NCBI RefSeq assembly: GCF_025231485.1
Contig: NZ_CP104003.1
Coordinates: 1,116,001 to 1,180,000, forward strand
From: Salinirubellus salinus
GTDB lineage: Archaea > Halobacteriota > Halobacteria > Halobacteriales > Haloarculaceae
DNA length: 64,000 nucleotides
Direction: 5' to 3'
Shown here piece after piece: positions 7,989-17,401 of this stretch. The stretch's first letter is position 1, and every line of letters starts with the position of its first letter. The translations under genes were made by a program, and so were the position numbers. A model generated the notes under the pieces. The model was not told the DNA's origin and made no database searches. It saw nothing but the letters and a program-made list of their open reading frames with translations.

Positions 7989-8963
7989 ATGGAGTACACC
8001 ACCCTCGGTGACACCGGCGTGACCGTCTCGAAGCTCTGTCTCGGCTGCATGTCGTTCGGTGACCCGGACTGGCGCGAGTGGGTCCAGGAGGAGTCGTTCG
8101 GCCACGACCTCGTCGAGCGCGCCATCGACCTCGGCATCAACTTCTTCGACACCGCGAACATGTACTCTCGCGGCGAGTCCGAGCGCATCCTGGGCGACGC
8201 GCTGGAGGGGTACAAGGACGAGAGCGTCGTCGCCACCAAGGTGTTCTTCCAGATGGACGACGACGACCCGAACTCCGGCGGCCTGTCGCGCAAGACCATC
8301 GAGACGCAGCTGGACGCCTCGCGCGAGCGCCTCGGGATGGACACCATCGACCTCTACCAGACCCACCGCTGGGACTACTCCACCCCCATCGACGAGACGA
8401 TGCGCGCGCTCTCGGACGCGGTGCGCCGCGAGAAGGTCCGGTACCTCGGTGGCTCCTCGATGTGGGCTCACCAGTTCTCGGAGGCGCTCCACACCAGCGA
8501 CGACCTCGGGCTCGAGCGGTTCGCCACGATGCAGAACCACTACAACCTCGCCTACCGCGAGGAGGAACGCGAGATGCTCCCGCTCTGCGAGAAGGAGGGC
8601 ATCGGCGTGCTCCCGTGGTCCCCGCTCGCCCGCGGGTTCCTCACCCGCCCACACGAGGAGTACCTGACGACCACGCGCGCCGAGACGGACGACCACGCGC
8701 AGGCCCACCCCTACGCCGACAACGGGGGACGGGAGGTCAACGAGCGCGTGCAGGAACTCGCCGCCGAGGAGGACGCCTCGATGGCACAGATCGCGCTCGC
8801 GTGGCTCCTCCACAAGGAGTGGGTCGACGCACCCATCGTCGGCACGTCCAGCATCGAGCACCTCGAGGAAGCGGTGGCCGCACTCGACATCGAGTTGAGC
8901 GACTCGGACATCGAGTACCTGGAGGAGCCCTACGAGCCGGTGCCGGTCTCGGGCCACCGGTAG
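7989..8963 (+). CDS. Aldo/keto reductase
   Basis: This 324-residue NADPH-dependent oxidoreductase has a TIM-barrel fold. The catalytic tetrad is visible: Asp and Tyr in FDTANMYSRGESE, Lys in VATKVFF and His in YQTHRWD. The C-terminal IVGTSSIEHLEEAV is the usual cofactor-phosphate binding region. It belongs to the group of larger reductases acting on aldehydes or sugars; the natural substrate cannot be read from sequence. It has a T-rich promoter element just upstream and is a single gene. Confidence 0.93.
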   Translation: MEYTTLGDTGVTVSKLCLGCMSFGDPDWREWVQEESFGHDLVERAIDLGINFFDTANMYSRGESERILGDALEGYKDESVVATKVFFQMDDDDPNSGGLSRKTIETQLDASRERLGMDTIDLYQTHRWDYSTPIDETMRALSDAVRREKVRYLGGSSMWAHQFSEALHTSDDLGLERFATMQNHYNLAYREEEREMLPLCEKEGIGVLPWSPLARGFLTRPHEEYLTTTRAETDDHAQAHPYADNGGREVNERVQELAAEEDASMAQIALAWLLHKEWVDAPIVGTSSIEHLEEAVAALDIELSDSDIEYLEEPYEPVPVSGHR

Positions 8964-8997
8964 CGCCGCCAGCCCCCCGAGTCACTCCTCATCCCGC

Positions 8998-10104
8998 TCA
9001 CTCTCGCCGCGCGAACAGGAGTGCGCCGGCCAGCAGCCCCACGAGCGTCGCCACCGCCCCGAACCCCGGACCGGCCGAGGCCGTGGGCGTCCGCTCGTTC
9101 AGGGCCGCCCAGCCATCCCTGGTCGTCGACACGGGTGTGACCGTCTCCGTCGCCCCCACCGCCGGGGCGGCCGTGTCCGCCGCCGTCGCACTCGCCGGCG
9201 CGGGCGTCGTCGCACTGCTGGGACTCGTCGGTGTCGGCGTGGGGTCTGGTGTCGGCGTGGGGTCTGGTGTCGGCGTGGGGTCTGGTGTCGGCGTGGGGTC
9301 TGGTGTCGGCGTGGGGTCTGGTGTCGGCGTGGACGTGGGCGTCGGCGAGGGGAACGGCGTTCCCTGTTCGGGCGGCGTGCGGGTCGGGGTGGGTTCGACG
9401 GTCGCCGCCGGGGTGGGGGTCGGCGTCGGACTCACCGTCGGGGCCGGCGTGGGCGTCGGCGTGTCGGCCGACGGCGGCGGCCCGAGCCTCTCGACGGCCT
9501 CCTCCCGGTCCGCACAGTCACAGACCGCGAACCAGTGTGAGGTGGTCGTCTCCTCGACGTAGGTCCTGTCGGGCTTCGTCCCCGCGAGCGATGCCTCGAT
9601 CTGGTACCACCCCGGCTCCGACGGGTTGTCGAAGCAGTTCGTCGTGAGCGAGACGAACTCGTCGCCGGCGTCCAGGTTCGTGGACCTCCCGAACGCGTCA
9701 CCCTCGTCGTAGAAGTCGGCCCTGAACACGTCCTCGTCGATGGTGGTCGACTTCACGTACTGGGTGAGCGACTCGTCGGTCGCGGTCCCATCGGCGTCGT
9801 TCCCCCGGTCGATGCCGAACACCTCGGAGTTCGACGGCCCACACCCGGTGAACCCCCCCTCGTCCCAGCGAGCGACGATGTAGTCGAGGGAGGCGATGTC
9901 GATGGGCGAGACGGAGAACTGCTCGTAGGTAGCGTCCTCGAGTCCCGGCTGGCGGTCCACGGGGACGACCTCGAAGTCGGCCCGTACGCCGTGGGGGGAG
10001 CCGCTGGCGCCACCCGCGAGGAGGGTCGTCGAAACGACGACGGACACGAGGAAGAGGACCGCGAGCGAGGGTGCGAGCGTTCGAGCGGTCGACTGACGGG
10101 ACAT
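8998..10104 (-). CDS. Secreted PGF-CTERM surface protein with Pro/Thr/Asp stalk
   Basis: This 368-residue protein starts with a signal peptide (hydrophobic SLAVLFLVSVVVSTTLLAG). A globular domain of about 190 residues follows, with several Cys (CGPSNSE, TNCFDNP, CDCADRE). Then comes a long Thr/Pro-rich linker with DPTPTP repeats, and a C-terminal GPGFGAVATLVGLL helix ending ARRE. That ending is the PGF-CTERM signal cut by archaeosortase ArtA, so the protein is probably lipid-anchored on the cell surface. The Pro/Thr stalk is a likely O-glycosylation region. The globular domain is not recognised. Confidence 0.85.
   Translation of the reverse strand: MSRQSTARTLAPSLAVLFLVSVVVSTTLLAGGASGSPHGVRADFEVVPVDRQPGLEDATYEQFSVSPIDIASLDYIVARWDEGGFTGCGPSNSEVFGIDRGNDADGTATDESLTQYVKSTTIDEDVFRADFYDEGDAFGRSTNLDAGDEFVSLTTNCFDNPSEPGWYQIEASLAGTKPDRTYVEETTTSHWFAVCDCADREEAVERLGPPPSADTPTPTPAPTVSPTPTPTPAATVEPTPTRTPPEQGTPFPSPTPTSTPTPDPTPTPDPTPTPDPTPTPDPTPTPDPTPTPTSPSSATTPAPASATAADTAAPAVGATETVTPVSTTRDGWAALNERTPTASAGPGFGAVATLVGLLAGALLFARRE
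9230..9319. repeat. Five exact tandem 18-bp repeats in the surface-protein stalk
   Basis: GGTGTCGGCGTGGGGTCT occurs five times without change and is followed by a partial sixth copy. On the minus strand each copy encodes one DPTPTP-type unit. Exact copies in an array suggest recent expansion or contraction by slippage. Confidence 0.95.
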
Positions 10105-10227
10105 GCTGCTCGGCCGAGAGACGACGAGTGTGGGCCTATGCTTGTTGCCGACGATTGAAGGGAGTACTAAACCCCCCATAGGTCGGGAGAAGCGCTGCTG
10201 ACGGCCGTCGAAACGACTGGACGGTAG

Positions 10228-10233
10228 TTATAT
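10228..10233 (+). promoter_or_regulatory. TATA-like box of the Bat-like regulator gene
   Basis: TTATAT lies about 28 bases before the ATG at 10259. This spacing favours 10259 over an in-frame ATG at 10232, which overlaps the box itself. Confidence 0.6.
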
Positions 10234-10258
10234 GCCAGCGTGGCCGTTTGTCTCCGCT

Positions 10259-10912
10259 ATGCGGCACGTGACGTTCGTCGTTGTTCCGAAAGAGGGTGGG
10301 TTACACCCCGCTGCCGACGCCCTGGAGGCGCACCCGTCTATCTCCCGTGACACCATCCTCCACCTGAACCTGCTCAACGACGGCACCGCGGTGGCGCTGG
10401 ACCACCACCGTGGCGACCCGGAGGTACTGCGCGGGATACTGGCCGACTGCCCCGACATCATCCGCTACGACGTGACGGAGGGCGAGGACGGACTGGAGGC
10501 GTACATCCACTTCCACCCCAACGAGGCGGCGGCGGCGCTCCTCTGGCTGACCAACGAGTTCGAACTCATCGTCGAGACCCCCATCGAACCCGCCGACGAG
10601 TCCGGCGCCATCCGCGTCGGCATCATCGGAGCCGACGACGTCGTCCAGCGTGCCATCGACTACGTCCCGGACAACGTCAGGCTGGAACTCGAACGCCTGT
10701 CGGACTACGAACCCGGCTCGAAGGAGCTGATGGCGATGCTCACCGACCGACAGCGAGAGATCCTCGCCACGGCCGTCGAGGTGGGGTACTACGACGTGCC
10801 ACGTCGCGCCACCCACCAGAACATCGCGGACGCGCTCGACCTCTCGACGACGACGGTCGGCGAGCACCTCCGGAAGATCGAAGCGAAACTCCTCTCGGAC
10901 ATCGTCAAGTAG
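10259..10912 (+). CDS. HTH-10 (bacterio-opsin activator-like) transcriptional regulator
   Basis: The protein has 217 residues. The C-terminal 50 residues (LTDRQREILATAVEVGYY then STTTVGEHLRKIEAKL) are the HTH-10 domain typical of haloarchaeal Bat-type regulators. The N-terminal about 150 residues form a sensing domain without obvious ligand motifs. The gene diverges from the PGF-CTERM surface protein, with about 150 bases between the starts, so it may control that neighbour. The target is inferred from position only. Confidence 0.88.
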   Translation: MRHVTFVVVPKEGGLHPAADALEAHPSISRDTILHLNLLNDGTAVALDHHRGDPEVLRGILADCPDIIRYDVTEGEDGLEAYIHFHPNEAAAALLWLTNEFELIVETPIEPADESGAIRVGIIGADDVVQRAIDYVPDNVRLELERLSDYEPGSKELMAMLTDRQREILATAVEVGYYDVPRRATHQNIADALDLSTTTVGEHLRKIEAKLLSDIVK

Positions 10913-10937
10913 CCAGGCCGACCGCCGCGACGCCTCC

Positions 10938-11567
10938 TCACTCCGCCAGTCGACTGCCGACGTACCCCGTCACCGCGCCCACGAGACCCGTCGGGATGCC
11001 CACCTCCACCAGCGTCGGCCGCAGGTCCGCGACGGCGAACGGGCCGGACGAGGACGACGACCCGGCCGCCGCGTCCGACGCCGCCGCCGGCGCGTACTGC
11101 GAGAGGACGCCGAACGTGAGGAACAGCGCGAGCGCCGCCAGCACGTAGAACCCGAGCGTCGAGGAGACGCCGGAGAGGCCCGCCACGAGTACCCCCCGGT
11201 CGGGGTACGACCGCCCGACCGACAGCCCCGCGACGGCGGCCAGCACCGGCCCCAGCAGCATCGTGTTCACGACGGCCAGGACGAGGACGATCCCGACCAG
11301 CGTGTTGTCGAGCGGGTTCGCTCCAGGGTCGACGAACGTCTCGATGAGGAAACCGATGGTGAAGTTGGCCGCGAGACCGTAGCCCACACCGACCACGGCG
11401 AACGTCGCCAACACCCACCCGGCGGTCCGGAGCGACGGTCTCGAGGCCCCCGCGGCGACCGATTCGTCGTCCGTGACGGTCCCCCCTGCACCCGTTCGCA
11501 CCCCCCCGCCACCGTCGGCTCTGGTCCGCTCGGGGCCGACCTCGCCGACAGGCTCGTCCGTGCTCAT
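10938..11567 (-). CDS. Haloarchaeal multi-pass membrane protein, function unknown
   Basis: This 209-residue protein has a charged N-terminal tail of about 45 residues and roughly four to five hydrophobic segments (for example TAGWVLATFAVVGVGYGLAA and LVGIVLVLAVVNTMLL). A low-complexity Ser/Gly loop (SSSSSG) precedes the last helix. The start is ATG at 11567. There are no catalytic or transport motifs that I recognise. It is transcribed opposite to the Bat-like regulator and towards it. Confidence 0.7.
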   Translation of the reverse strand: MSTDEPVGEVGPERTRADGGGGVRTGAGGTVTDDESVAAGASRPSLRTAGWVLATFAVVGVGYGLAANFTIGFLIETFVDPGANPLDNTLVGIVLVLAVVNTMLLGPVLAAVAGLSVGRSYPDRGVLVAGLSGVSSTLGFYVLAALALFLTFGVLSQYAPAAASDAAAGSSSSSGPFAVADLRPTLVEVGIPTGLVGAVTGYVGSRLAE

Positions 11568-11645
11568 GGCCGTCCACACCGGACCCGAGCGCCTAACGCT
11601 GGTGCCGTCTCACGACGGCCGGTTTTGCCCCGCTCGCGGGCCGAC

Positions 11646-12551
11646 TCAGCGGAACCGGTAGACGAACGCCCCGAGTCCCGCGACCGGGAGTCCGAACGCC
11701 AGCACGTAGGGGAGTGCGTACGCGAGGGCGACCGCGATTGACTGGAACGCGACGACGACGCCGTTCACCGAGGACGTGAACGCCGAGAGGAGTCCGGTCT
11801 CGTGGAACCCCGGCTTCGGTTCGGGAGTGACATCCGGCCGGGGCTCGTGGAGGGTCACCGTCACCGTCGAGAGTGCGACCCGGTTGCGGAGCGACTCGCG
11901 CTTGGCCTCGAGCCGCTCGACCTCGCCCTGCACCTCCGAGAGCCGTTCCTCGACGGCGAGCACCTCCTCGGTGTCGCTCGCGTTCTCGTAGAGCGCGCGG
12001 AGTCGCTCACGCTGGGCTTCGAGGTTGTCGATGCGAGCGTTCAGGTCCACCAGCTGGTCGGTCACGTCCTGTCGGTCCGAGGTGGCCGACTCGACCGTCC
12101 CCACGCCGCGTGCGCCCGCGTACACGTCCGAGAAGTTCCCGCTGGGCACCCGGAGGACGAGCCGACCGCGCGTCCACGTCTCGTTGCCGCGGCGTTCGAC
12201 CTCCCGGTTGGACGTGGCGACGAAGCCGCCGCGCGATTCGACCAGTTCGCGGAGGGACTCGCTAGCGTTCTCGAAGGAGTCGACCTCGGCCGAGACGGTG
12301 GCGGTCCGGATGATGGCGCGGTCCGCTCGGACCTGTCCGGAGGTGCCCGTCGCGTCGTCGGAACTCGAGGCGGCGGCCGCCGTCGCCTCGGGTTCGGCCT
12401 CGGGGGCACCCCCGCCGTCACCGCTGCCGCGGGAGAGTGACGTGTCCCCGCCGTCGCCACTATTGTCGCTCAGACCGGCCCCGCTACACCCCGCGAGGAG
12501 GACGAGCACCACGGTCGCGACCACCGCCAGTCGTCGGCTACGCGTTGGCAT
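11646..12551 (-). CDS. DUF4349-domain lipoprotein
   Basis: This 301-residue protein begins with a lipobox (VLVLLAGC), placing the mature N-terminus on the outer membrane face. A Ser/Gly-rich linker of about 60 residues leads to the DUF4349 domain (RAIIRTATVSAEVDSFENA). It contains a long coiled-coil hairpin (about 150-215, Leu/Glu/Arg-rich) and ends in a membrane helix near the C-terminus (LAYALPYVLAFGLPVAGLG). The family is widespread but its role is not established; the coiled coil suggests an envelope scaffold. Confidence 0.88.
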   Translation of the reverse strand: MPTRSRRLAVVATVVLVLLAGCSGAGLSDNSGDGGDTSLSRGSGDGGGAPEAEPEATAAAASSSDDATGTSGQVRADRAIIRTATVSAEVDSFENASESLRELVESRGGFVATSNREVERRGNETWTRGRLVLRVPSGNFSDVYAGARGVGTVESATSDRQDVTDQLVDLNARIDNLEAQRERLRALYENASDTEEVLAVEERLSEVQGEVERLEAKRESLRNRVALSTVTVTLHEPRPDVTPEPKPGFHETGLLSAFTSSVNGVVVAFQSIAVALAYALPYVLAFGLPVAGLGAFVYRFR

Positions 12552-12668
12552 GACTGGAGGATGGACAGACGCACGAAAGGCTACGTCGGAAGCTCAAACG
12601 CCCGTTTTACTCTAGCCACGACCGTCCGGCACCGTCAGACCGAAACCCTCGCGCACCGTAGGTGAACC

Positions 12669-13409
12669 ATGGCCAGCACCGACGCGGTCGGCGAGCGACG
12701 GTCGGGCCCGACGCCGCTCCTCGAGATGACGTGGGAGGACCTGCTGTTCGCCCACTGGTCGGTCGACCCGGCCGTGGTCGCCCGACGGCTCCCCGCGGGC
12801 TACGAGGTGGACACCTTCGACGACGAAGCGTACCTCGGCGTCGTCCCGTTCGTGATGCGGAACGTCCGCCCGGCGTTCCTCCCCTCGCTCCCCGGTCCGT
12901 TCGACCGGACGTTCGGGGAGTTGAACCTCCGCACCTACGTCCGGGGGCCCGACGGCACGCCCGGCGTCTACTTCTTCAACCTCGACGCCGACGACCTGCT
13001 CTCGGTCGGCGTCGCCCGGTCGCTGTTCCGCCTCCCGTACTACCGGGCCGAGATGGACGTGGACCCGAGCGGTGGGTCCGTCACCTTCCGGAGCGAGCGG
13101 ACCCACCGGAACGTGCCAGCCTGTCGGTTCGAGGCGACGTACGGCCCCGACGGCGACCCGTTCACCCCCGAGGAGGCGACGCTCCCGCACTTCCTCACCG
13201 AGCGCTACCGGTTCTACACCGTGGACGACGGCGGCCGGACGTACTACGGCGACATCGGCCACGAGCCGTGGACTCTCGTGCCGGCGACGGCCGACATCCG
13301 CCGGAACGACCTGTTCACCGCCAACGGGTTCGAGCGGCCTGACGGCGATCCGTCCCTCCTCTACGCCCGCCGCATCGACGTGACCGCCGGTCGGGTCCAC
13401 CGGGTGTAG
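12669..13409 (+). CDS. DUF2071 (YqjF-like) protein
   Basis: This 246-residue protein matches the DUF2071 pattern throughout. It opens with LLFAHWSVDPAVVARRLPAG, followed by YLGVVPFVMRNVRP, the ELNLRTYVRGPDGTPGVYFF strand and a late FYTVDDGG region. The fold resembles acetoacetate decarboxylase, but catalytic residues are not obvious and the function of the family is unknown. The ATG at 12669 is the only reasonable start. Confidence 0.9.
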   Translation: MASTDAVGERRSGPTPLLEMTWEDLLFAHWSVDPAVVARRLPAGYEVDTFDDEAYLGVVPFVMRNVRPAFLPSLPGPFDRTFGELNLRTYVRGPDGTPGVYFFNLDADDLLSVGVARSLFRLPYYRAEMDVDPSGGSVTFRSERTHRNVPACRFEATYGPDGDPFTPEEATLPHFLTERYRFYTVDDGGRTYYGDIGHEPWTLVPATADIRRNDLFTANGFERPDGDPSLLYARRIDVTAGRVHRV

Positions 13410-13453
13410 TCGAATGCCGGAACTATTTGTCGGTGGCCGGTGGAGTGCGGACG

Positions 13454-14110
13454 ATGAGTGACGGTGACGGTTCGAGCGACGCCGAGACGGCCACCCGGTC
13501 GGCGCGGGCCGAGGAGTCACCGGCGTCGGGGGGGACCGACGCGGTCAGCGAGGAACCGGCCGCAGACGAGGCCGGCACACCCGAGACCCGAGGCGCCGAG
13601 GCGTCGGCGCCCGCTCCCACGGAGATAGACGTCGGCGACCTCGTCGGCCCGGAGCGCCGGCTGGACCCGAAGGTGCGGTACGTCTGGGTGCTACAGGCCG
13701 CCATCTCCTCGCTGATATTCGGCGTGATGGTCGGACTCCCGGCGTTCCTCGTCTTCGAGCGGCCGTTCGTCGGCCCCGCCGTCTTCTTCCTCGTGTTCAC
13801 CGTCGGCGCGACGCTCGCCGTGTTCCGGTACCGCCGGTGGAGTTACCAGGTTCGCGAGGACTCGCTGTTCCTCGACCGCGGGGTCGTCACACAGACCAGG
13901 ACGGTCGTCCCGTACGTCCGCATCCAGCACGTCGACGCCTCACGCGGACCGGTCGAGCGAGCGTTCGGACTCGCCACGGCCGTCGTCTACACGGCCGGCT
14001 CTCGCGGGGCCGACGTCTCCATCCCCGGGCTCACGCCCGAGCGGGCCGACGACCTGCAGGACCGCCTGAAGCGACTCGCCATCGCCGCCGAGGGCGAGGA
14101 CGCCGTATGA
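13454..14110 (+). CDS. Bacterial-PH-domain membrane protein, YdbS-like
   Basis: This 218-residue protein has a disordered acidic N-terminal 65 residues, two adjacent membrane helices (ISSLIFGVMVGLPAFLVF and VGPAVFFLVFTVGATLA), and a bPH2 domain starting RRWSYQVREDSLFLDRGV with the motif VPYVRIQHVDASRGP. The stop overlaps the next start (ATGA at 14107-14110). A single-domain bPH2 protein followed by a multi-domain one is the YdbS-YdbT arrangement seen in bacteria, where it affects envelope sensitivity to antimicrobials. The haloarchaeal function is not known. Confidence 0.88.
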   Translation: MSDGDGSSDAETATRSARAEESPASGGTDAVSEEPAADEAGTPETRGAEASAPAPTEIDVGDLVGPERRLDPKVRYVWVLQAAISSLIFGVMVGLPAFLVFERPFVGPAVFFLVFTVGATLAVFRYRRWSYQVREDSLFLDRGVVTQTRTVVPYVRIQHVDASRGPVERAFGLATAVVYTAGSRGADVSIPGLTPERADDLQDRLKRLAIAAEGEDAV

Positions 14111-15639
14111 GCCAGCGCCTCGCCCCCCTCTCGGTCGGCTACCGGGCCATGGAGACGGCCGCCCGACTCGGCTGGATCCTCATCTTCGTCACCTTCGGTT
14201 CCTCGCAGGTGCTGGAGGCGTGGCAGACCGGCCTGCTCGTCGTCGGGGGACTCCTCGCGGCCGGCCTCTATCAGGTCGTCTACTGGCAGCGCTTCGAGTA
14301 CGAACTCACCGCCGACACGTTCGACATCCGCTCGGGCGTGTTCTCCCGTCGGACCCGCGAGATCCCCCTGCGCAGGGTCCAGAACGTCGACCTGCAACGC
14401 AACGTCGTCCAGCGGGCGCTCGGGCTGACGGAGGTGCGGCTGGAGACGGCTGGCGGGTCGGACACCGAGGCACAGCTCCGGTTCGTCACGGAGACCGAAG
14501 CCGAGCAGCTCCGCGCCGAGATATCGCGGCTCAAGCGGGGCGCCGCGGAGACGCCAGCCGGTGAACCCGCCACCGAACCCGAGGCGGAACTCCTGTTCGC
14601 CGTCACCCCCCGTGAGCTGTTCGTGCTCGGTATCGTCAGCGTCGACCTGCGACTGCTCTCGCTGGTCACCGTCGTCCTGCCCATCCTCGTCCCGTCGGTG
14701 GGCGCCGGGATGGGGCCGGTGCAGGACCCGCTGGTCGCGTTCGCGCTGAGTGCGCCCATGGCTGCCGCCGTCATCATCGTCGTCGCCGCGCTGATATCGG
14801 GGCTCTACTCCGTCACGAACTACTGGGGGTTCGAACTCCGTCGGGCAGAGGACGAACTCCGGTACGACCGTGGCCTGTTCCAGCGGTTCTCGGGGACCAT
14901 CCCGCTGGCGAAGGTGCAGGCCCTCTCGCTCACCGAGAACGCCCTCGCGCGGCGGCTGGGCTACGCCTCGCTCTCCGTGGAGACGGCGGGCTACGGTCCC
15001 GGCGACGCCTCCGGCTCACAGTCGGCGGTCCCCATCGCCGAACGCGACCGTGTCGTCTCGCTGGCCCGGTCGGTCGAGCCGTTCGGACCGGTGGAGTTCG
15101 AGCGGCCGCCGAAGCGGGCCCGGCTCCGGTACGTCGTCCGGTACACCGTCGTCGCCCTGTTCGTCGTCGCGGCCGCGTACGCCGCCAACCGGTTCACCGG
15201 GTTCACGTTCGCGTGGTACGTCGCGTTCGCGCTGCTCCCGCTCGCCCCCGTCGGTGCCCACCTGAAGTGGCGGAACCTCGGTTACGCCCTGCTGGAGGAC
15301 CACTTCGTCGCCCGCGGCGGCTTCTGGTCGCGAGAGACGCGCATCGTGCCGTACTACCGCGTCCAGACGGTCATCGAGTCGGCGACGGTGTTCCAGCGGC
15401 GACGCGACCTCGCGACCCTCGTCGTCGACACCGCGGGGAGCGGTGGCCTGACGGGGAGCGACGCCCGGGCACTCGACATCGACGCCGACCGGGCGGCCGA
15501 ACTCCGGGACGTCGTCGAGGAGCGCCTCCAGCGCGCGCTGGACGACGCGCGTGCCGAACGTCGTCGCCGACGGCTGGTGGAGCTGCAGCGGACCGAGACG
15601 GGCGGGTTCGGCGGGGACGTCTCCCCCACCGACGACTGA
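14107..15639 (+). CDS. Multi-bPH2-domain membrane protein, YdbT-like
   Basis: This 510-residue protein contains three repeats of a helix pair plus a bPH2 domain. The repeat cores are IPLRRVQNVDLQRNVVQR, IPLAKVQALSLTENALARR and VPYYRVQTVIESATVFQRR, each followed by an ET/DTAG strand. Charged linkers separate the repeats and the C-terminus is Arg-rich. It is coupled to the upstream single-domain protein by a 4-base overlap, and the two probably form a membrane complex. Confidence 0.9.
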   Translation: MSQRLAPLSVGYRAMETAARLGWILIFVTFGSSQVLEAWQTGLLVVGGLLAAGLYQVVYWQRFEYELTADTFDIRSGVFSRRTREIPLRRVQNVDLQRNVVQRALGLTEVRLETAGGSDTEAQLRFVTETEAEQLRAEISRLKRGAAETPAGEPATEPEAELLFAVTPRELFVLGIVSVDLRLLSLVTVVLPILVPSVGAGMGPVQDPLVAFALSAPMAAAVIIVVAALISGLYSVTNYWGFELRRAEDELRYDRGLFQRFSGTIPLAKVQALSLTENALARRLGYASLSVETAGYGPGDASGSQSAVPIAERDRVVSLARSVEPFGPVEFERPPKRARLRYVVRYTVVALFVVAAAYAANRFTGFTFAWYVAFALLPLAPVGAHLKWRNLGYALLEDHFVARGGFWSRETRIVPYYRVQTVIESATVFQRRRDLATLVVDTAGSGGLTGSDARALDIDADRAAELRDVVEERLQRALDDARAERRRRRLVELQRTETGGFGGDVSPTDD

Positions 15640-15673
15640 CAGTGACCCGGTCGGTCGCTCGTGACGTGCCGCT

Positions 15674-16705
15674 TCAGGAGACTCCGCCACCGAGGATGCC
15701 GTCCCCGGACGACGTGGCCTCCTCGTTGGCGGCGGTGAGCGTGAGTTGCGTCGTCGCCACCATCACCGCCGGGTGGGTGCCGGCGATCCGCTCCAGACCG
15801 GCGTACCCGACGTTCTGCTCGGGCCACGCGGTCGGACTCGTCGCCTCCTCGTAGGTCGGGAGCCCGTCGGTCCCGTTCATCGCTAGCGGGGAGTTCGACG
15901 CCGAGGTTCGCAGCGAGACGGTGAACCGGAGCCCGATGTACCGGGTGGCGTTCGTCCCGTCGGCCTCGTTGTCGAGCAGGGACGTGTCGCCGGCGGACCC
16001 GTACGAGCCGTTGAGCAGGTTCCCGCCGCCGCTGATACTGAACCCGCTGAGGTAGTCGCCGGGGGTCTCGCCGATGTCGGAGTCGCTCCCCGGTAGCCCA
16101 GCGTAATCGGGCCGTGAGTCCGTGTCCGAGAACAGGACGATGGGCGGGATCTCGCTCGCGGGCGGCTCGCTCTTGAAGTAGTCGTCAGTCCGGCTGGTCC
16201 GTTCCGAGGCACGGCTGAACAGCGGGAACCGGCCGCCACCCTCCGGGAACACGCCCGAGGTACCCTCGTTGGTGAGCTTCTCGGGGTAGAACTCGTCGTT
16301 GTCGAGGAAGGGCGTCTCGCGGAACACCGGGACGTAGCTGTCCTGTAGCAGGGGATAGGTCCCGTAGTCGTTACCGAGCGTCTGGTAGATGTCGTCTCGG
16401 AGCGCGTCTATCTCGCTCTCCCACGCGGGGAGCACGACCCCACCAGGGCCCTGTTCGAGTCGTGCCTCCACGAGGATGCGGGCGCGTTCCACCACCTCGT
16501 CGAACCCGTTCCACTGGATTCGCAGCCGCGGCTTCACGAACACCTCGGTGATGTTCCCGTCGTCGTTGGTGACGGTGCCGATGTTCTGGCTCTGTACGTT
16601 GAGCGTCGAGCCGGCCTGCGCCGCCCCGAGGCCAGTCGCCCCGAGGCCGAGCGCGCCGACGACGCCCAGACCGCCGACCGTCTTGAGGTAGGTTCGTCGT
16701 TCCAT
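15674..16705 (-). CDS. Tat-exported protein, function unknown
   Basis: The protein has 343 residues from ATG 16705. The N-terminus, ERRTYLK followed by the hydrophobic VGGLGVVGALGLGATGLGAA, is a twin-arginine signal peptide. The mature part has a predicted beta-rich domain with Gly/Ser/Asp-rich loops (SGGGNLLNGS) and no metal or catalytic motif that I recognise. Export in folded form is likely. No neighbours on the same strand suggest a pathway. Confidence 0.75.
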   Translation of the reverse strand: MERRTYLKTVGGLGVVGALGLGATGLGAAQAGSTLNVQSQNIGTVTNDDGNITEVFVKPRLRIQWNGFDEVVERARILVEARLEQGPGGVVLPAWESEIDALRDDIYQTLGNDYGTYPLLQDSYVPVFRETPFLDNDEFYPEKLTNEGTSGVFPEGGGRFPLFSRASERTSRTDDYFKSEPPASEIPPIVLFSDTDSRPDYAGLPGSDSDIGETPGDYLSGFSISGGGNLLNGSYGSAGDTSLLDNEADGTNATRYIGLRFTVSLRTSASNSPLAMNGTDGLPTYEEATSPTAWPEQNVGYAGLERIAGTHPAVMVATTQLTLTAANEEATSSGDGILGGGVS

Positions 16706-16941
16706 GGTTGTCCGAGCCGACGGGGCGAACGAGACGGCGACCGAAGCCTCCCAACCCCCCGAGGGCTCCATCCGTCGCTGAGGAGTGTACTGCGATAGTT
16801 ACAGACTCGTTGAACTGTCAGTCTGGCTGCCCAAACTTTCACAGACGACGACGAAAGTCGAAGGGGGTCGCTGGCGTACGGAAGCTTGCCTGTAACGACG
16901 CTAAGAGTGTACTAACCACGTGACGTACCCGCCGTCGGGAC

Positions 16942-17280
16942 CTACTCGAAACACTGGAACTCCACGACCCGCCCCTCTGGGTCGTCGGCGAAGAACTGGT
17001 AGATACCGTAGGTCTCGTTGAGGTGGGGCGTCTCGCGGGCGGCCGCGGCGAGGCGCTCGTGAGCCGCGTCGACGCCGCCACGGTCGGGGACGACGAACGT
17101 GAGGATGCCGTCGGTCTCCGGGTCGGCCCGGTCGCAGAAGCCGAAGTGGAAACCGTCGTACTCGAGGATGGTGCAGTCCGGTTGCTCGCGCCAGACCGTC
17201 GCGCCCACGCGCTTCGTGTAGAAGTCGACGACCGCGTCGAGTGCGCCGGTCCGGAAGAAGACGATGCCTCCTTCGTCCAT
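16942..17280 (-). CDS. VOC (glyoxalase/bleomycin resistance) superfamily protein
   Basis: This 112-residue single VOC domain has the typical opening GIVFFRTGALDAVVDFYTK, central EYDGFHFGFCDRAD, and the closing FADDPEGRVVEFQCF. The terminal Glu in VVEF is the usual metal ligand of the second half; the other ligands are not clear. Such proteins include glyoxalases, dioxygenases and resistance proteins, and the specific activity cannot be assigned. Confidence 0.88.
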   Translation of the reverse strand: MDEGGIVFFRTGALDAVVDFYTKRVGATVWREQPDCTILEYDGFHFGFCDRADPETDGILTFVVPDRGGVDAAHERLAAAARETPHLNETYGIYQFFADDPEGRVVEFQCFE

Positions 17281-17401
17281 GTCGGTCGGTGCGTGGCCCC
17301 CGGCAAAGCGGTTGGGGTCTCGCCGCCGGGAGCCCCGACCGGCGAGGCAGTTCGTCGCACGCCCACGGCTGGTTGAAGTCGCGTCGGCTGGTACTCAGTG
17401 T

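Noticed and set aside
13837-14106. Frame extending the YdbT-like gene upstream
   Set aside because: It overlaps the coding region of the YdbS-like gene in another frame and is Arg/Gly-rich. The ATG at 14107 in the ATGA overlap is the better start.
16834-16860. Possible terminator hairpin (ACTTTC/GAAAGT)
   Set aside because: The stem is only six bases with a 12-base loop and no T run, and it does not directly follow a stop codon.
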